Assembly: GCA_022482625.1 (NCBI GenBank)
Contig: JAKVOU010000001.1
Span: 1,412,784 to 1,476,783 of the forward strand
DNA: 64,000 bases
Direction of reading: 5' to 3'
Source: Spirochaetia bacterium
Lineage (GTDB): Bacteria; Spirochaetota; Spirochaetia; Sphaerochaetales; Sphaerochaetaceae
Position numbers and translations under genes: made by a program. Each line of letters starts with the position of its first letter. The stretch's first letter is position 1. The notes under the pieces were generated by a model. The model ran no database searches. It had not been told where the DNA came from and saw only the letters and a program-made list of their open reading frames with translations. Of the stretch, positions 62,545-64,000 are shown one piece after another.

Positions 62545-62587
62545 AGTATAGCATGCAAATCAACGCAGATGTTTAACTCCCGTTAAA
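62545..62587 (-). promoter_or_regulatory. Promoter and direct-repeat box of the two-component system
   Basis: On the minus strand TTTAAC-GGGAG-TTAAAC (62571-62587) lies 20 bases upstream of a good -10 TATACT (62545-62550). No good -35 hexamer exists, as at activator-dependent promoters. The box resembles the one before the lipid operon in sequence, spacing and orientation. Confidence 0.55.
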
Positions 62588-62654
62588 TTGCCACATAGAC
62601 AGATCGTTCCTTTCCTATTTCGTTTTGTCAGGATTGATTTTTACCAAAATTGTT

Positions 62655-63578
62655 TCAGAACAGCACCCTCAAGGCATTGCCATAGAACAACTTGTCCAAG
62701 ACAGACATACTCAGATCAGTATGCTCATGCAGATAAGTATAGAAATCAGGCATCCCTGAAATATCCTTCGGTTCATAGGAACCGTCGATACCGTCATAGT
62801 CTGGACCTATTGCCAGGATATCCTCTCCACCGACTTGGTACAGATGAAGTATATGTTTGGCCAATCCCTGATATGTCGCCTTGGGTTCAGGTCCTTCTTC
62901 AACAAACGGAGGGAAGAAATTGATTCCTACGACTCCTCCGGTATCTGCTATACCCTTTATCTGTTCGTCAGTAAGGTTCCTCTGATGATTGCATAAACTA
63001 CGGCAATTGGAATGTGAAGCAATGACTGGACGCTTTGCCCTTTCCAGCAGATCTGCAATCCCCTTGTCATTGAGATGACTGACATCAATGAGCACCTTGC
63101 AGGCTTCCAATGCCTCGGCAATCTCAAATCCCTTGTCCTTCAAGCCCATGGACATGACATTCCGATCCGTACTGGTAGGATAAGCCAAATCATTTTCAAA
63201 GTTCCAGGTAAGTGTTGAAATCCTTACGCCCCAGTCATAGAATTTTTTTACATTTGCCACATCACCTTTGTAAACAGCACCTTCTTCAATGGAAAGGATT
63301 GCACTCGTCTGCTTGCTTTCATAGCCAGCTCTGTCCGAAATAAGTGAAATAAGATCCTTGTTCTCATCGAATTCCCGCTTCTGGATCCCATGAAGCTTTT
63401 CAAGGTAGGAAAAAGCATCCGGATGTTTGTCCAGCGGGACAAAAAAGGCAAATGTAGTAAGGCTCTTGAATCCACTTAGTTTTTCAAGTGAGAGATCAAA
63501 ATCATTAGACCTAAGGTTTCCACCTTCCTGCTCAATTTTAAAAATCGTATCCGAATGTAAAGTAACCAGTTGTTTCAT
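62655..63578 (-). CDS. Membrane-dipeptidase-type peptidase M19
   Basis: A 307-residue amidohydrolase-fold dipeptidase. The HSDT motif (VTLHSDTIFKI, metal His and Asp) opens the protein. The metal-bridging Glu is in AILSIEEGAVYKGD, then VLIDVSHLNDKG and PVIASHSNCRSLCNHQRNLTDEQI carry the next metal His residues, and IGPDYDGIDG ends the site. These enzymes cleave dipeptides, including D-amino-acid forms. No signal peptide is seen. It follows the kinase promoter region and lies upstream of nothing in an evident operon. Confidence 0.9.
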   Translation of the reverse strand: MKQLVTLHSDTIFKIEQEGGNLRSNDFDLSLEKLSGFKSLTTFAFFVPLDKHPDAFSYLEKLHGIQKREFDENKDLISLISDRAGYESKQTSAILSIEEGAVYKGDVANVKKFYDWGVRISTLTWNFENDLAYPTSTDRNVMSMGLKDKGFEIAEALEACKVLIDVSHLNDKGIADLLERAKRPVIASHSNCRSLCNHQRNLTDEQIKGIADTGGVVGINFFPPFVEEGPEPKATYQGLAKHILHLYQVGGEDILAIGPDYDGIDGSYEPKDISGMPDFYTYLHEHTDLSMSVLDKLFYGNALRVLF

Positions 63579-63627
63579 AAAGTCGAATTCTACTCCTCAT
63601 ATATTAGCTTTACGACAGGGCAGGACA

Positions 63628-64000
63628 TCAACGTCTGCGCCTTGCCGGCCTAGGATCCTTGCCCTCAAGCCCCTGCAAATCATAAATTTCATTTACCAGT
63701 CCCTGGAGAGTCAATTCACGGCGTTCCTTAGTCGCTAGTTCACACTCCCAGACAATGAATACACGATAGCCCATTTGCTGCAGTTTCTGTCGTACCTGCA
63801 AGTCTCTTCTGCGATTCCTTTCAATTTTCTTTTGCCAGAACTCCGTATTGGTTTTCGGCAAAACAAACTTCGGGCAACCTTCATGCCCGTGCCAGAAGCA
63901 ACCATTGAAAAAAATAACTGTCCTATAGCGTGGCAGGACAATATCAGGACTCCCAGGCAAAGAACGGTCATTCTTCCTATAACGGAAACCATGGGCAAAC
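63628..64000 (-). CDS. vsr: Very short patch repair endonuclease, N-terminus beyond the window
   Basis: The C-terminal ~123 residues of Vsr are present: FRYRKNDRSLPGSPDIVLPRYRTVIFFNGCFWHGHEGCP (in pieces), with the catalytic Asp in PDIVL and zinc-site His/Cys in GCFWHGHEGC. Vsr nicks next to T-G mismatches that arise by deamination of 5-methylcytosine in methylated sites. The frame stays open to the right edge. A cytosine methyltransferase gene is expected just beyond. Confidence 0.93.
   Translation of the reverse strand, partial: FAHGFRYRKNDRSLPGSPDIVLPRYRTVIFFNGCFWHGHEGCPKFVLPKTNTEFWQKKIERNRRRDLQVRQKLQQMGYRVFIVWECELATKERRELTLQGLVNEIYDLQGLEGKDPRPARRRR

Noticed and set aside
62536-62609. GAACGATC / GATCGTTC inverted pair around the kinase promoter
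   Set aside because: Only eight bases with more than 50 bases between the arms; compatible with chance.
1-64000. tRNA, rRNA, CRISPR arrays and prophage structural genes
   Set aside because: I looked for T-loop consensus, regularly spaced repeats and phage gene families and saw none.

Overview
The window looks like a chromosomal segment of a free-living or host-associated spirochaete, most likely of the Sphaerochaeta group. This is an inference from the gene set: a PnrA/BMP-type nucleoside-binding protein, spirochaete-style exported binding proteins ending in SVFA, a fused aspartate carbamoyltransferase PyrB-PyrI, an archaeal-type UMP kinase, an unusually long ribose-phosphate pyrophosphokinase and many ABC sugar importers. 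Base composition is moderate, and most starts carry a clear AGGAG-type ribosome binding site. No rRNA, tRNA or CRISPR array was seen.

Layout. 1-5.4 kb: start of rsmA (runs off the left edge), a frameshifted comEC, an unknown membrane protein, a frameshifted HAD phosphatase, an RlmI-type rRNA methyltransferase and a small solitary HTH protein. 5.4-12.6 kb: a LacI-controlled operon of a sugar ABC importer (binding protein and two permeases, no ATPase), its LacI regulator, a sucrose-phosphorylase-like GH13 enzyme and an ENPP-type phosphodiesterase. 12.6-16.2 kb: corA, a decayed tetR/flavin-reductase pair with an intact operator, an FMN-binding membrane protein and an HD hydrolase. 16.2-22.3 kb: one pyrimidine operon, pyrBI-pyrE-pyrF-pyrDK-pyrC on the minus strand, preceded by a leader peptide overlapping an intrinsic terminator. 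Divergent from it (22.7-27.7 kb) is a purine/pyrimidine nucleoside ABC importer with a consensus promoter. 27.8-38.8 kb: mixed housekeeping genes (ybaK, a HAD-RidA fusion, a very acidic 1116-residue protein, a flavoprotein, an MFS transporter, an aminotransferase, prs, argH).

38.8-42.8 kb is an accessory island bounded by a perfect 17-bp direct repeat. It holds a Panacea-type toxin-antitoxin pair and a PD-(D/E)XK nuclease gene split by a 1254-bp IS630-family element. 42.8-56 kb: an LTD lipoprotein, ssb, UMP kinase, a radical SAM protein, a patatin phospholipase and partner, a second sugar ABC importer with a phosphodiester glycosidase, a nucleosidase and a phosphohexomutase. 56-59 kb: a four-gene membrane-lipid operon (zinc-dependent phospholipase C, TVP38/DedA protein, glycolipid-type GT4 glycosyltransferase, PAP2 phosphatase). 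A second copy of the same IS, in opposite orientation, separates it from a two-component system (60.4-62.5 kb). The right edge has an M19 dipeptidase and a partial vsr.

The most interesting candidates are: (1) the lipid-remodelling operon that was originally adjacent to a two-component system, with both promoters carrying the same TTTAAC-N5-TTWAAS repeat; (2) a translational/transcriptional attenuator in front of pyrBI; (3) an FSF(A/S)xxLQN short motif shared by the acidic giant protein and the patatin; and (4) the 17-bp repeat-bounded island. Several genes carry single frameshifts or nonsense codons, which may be real decay or assembly error.
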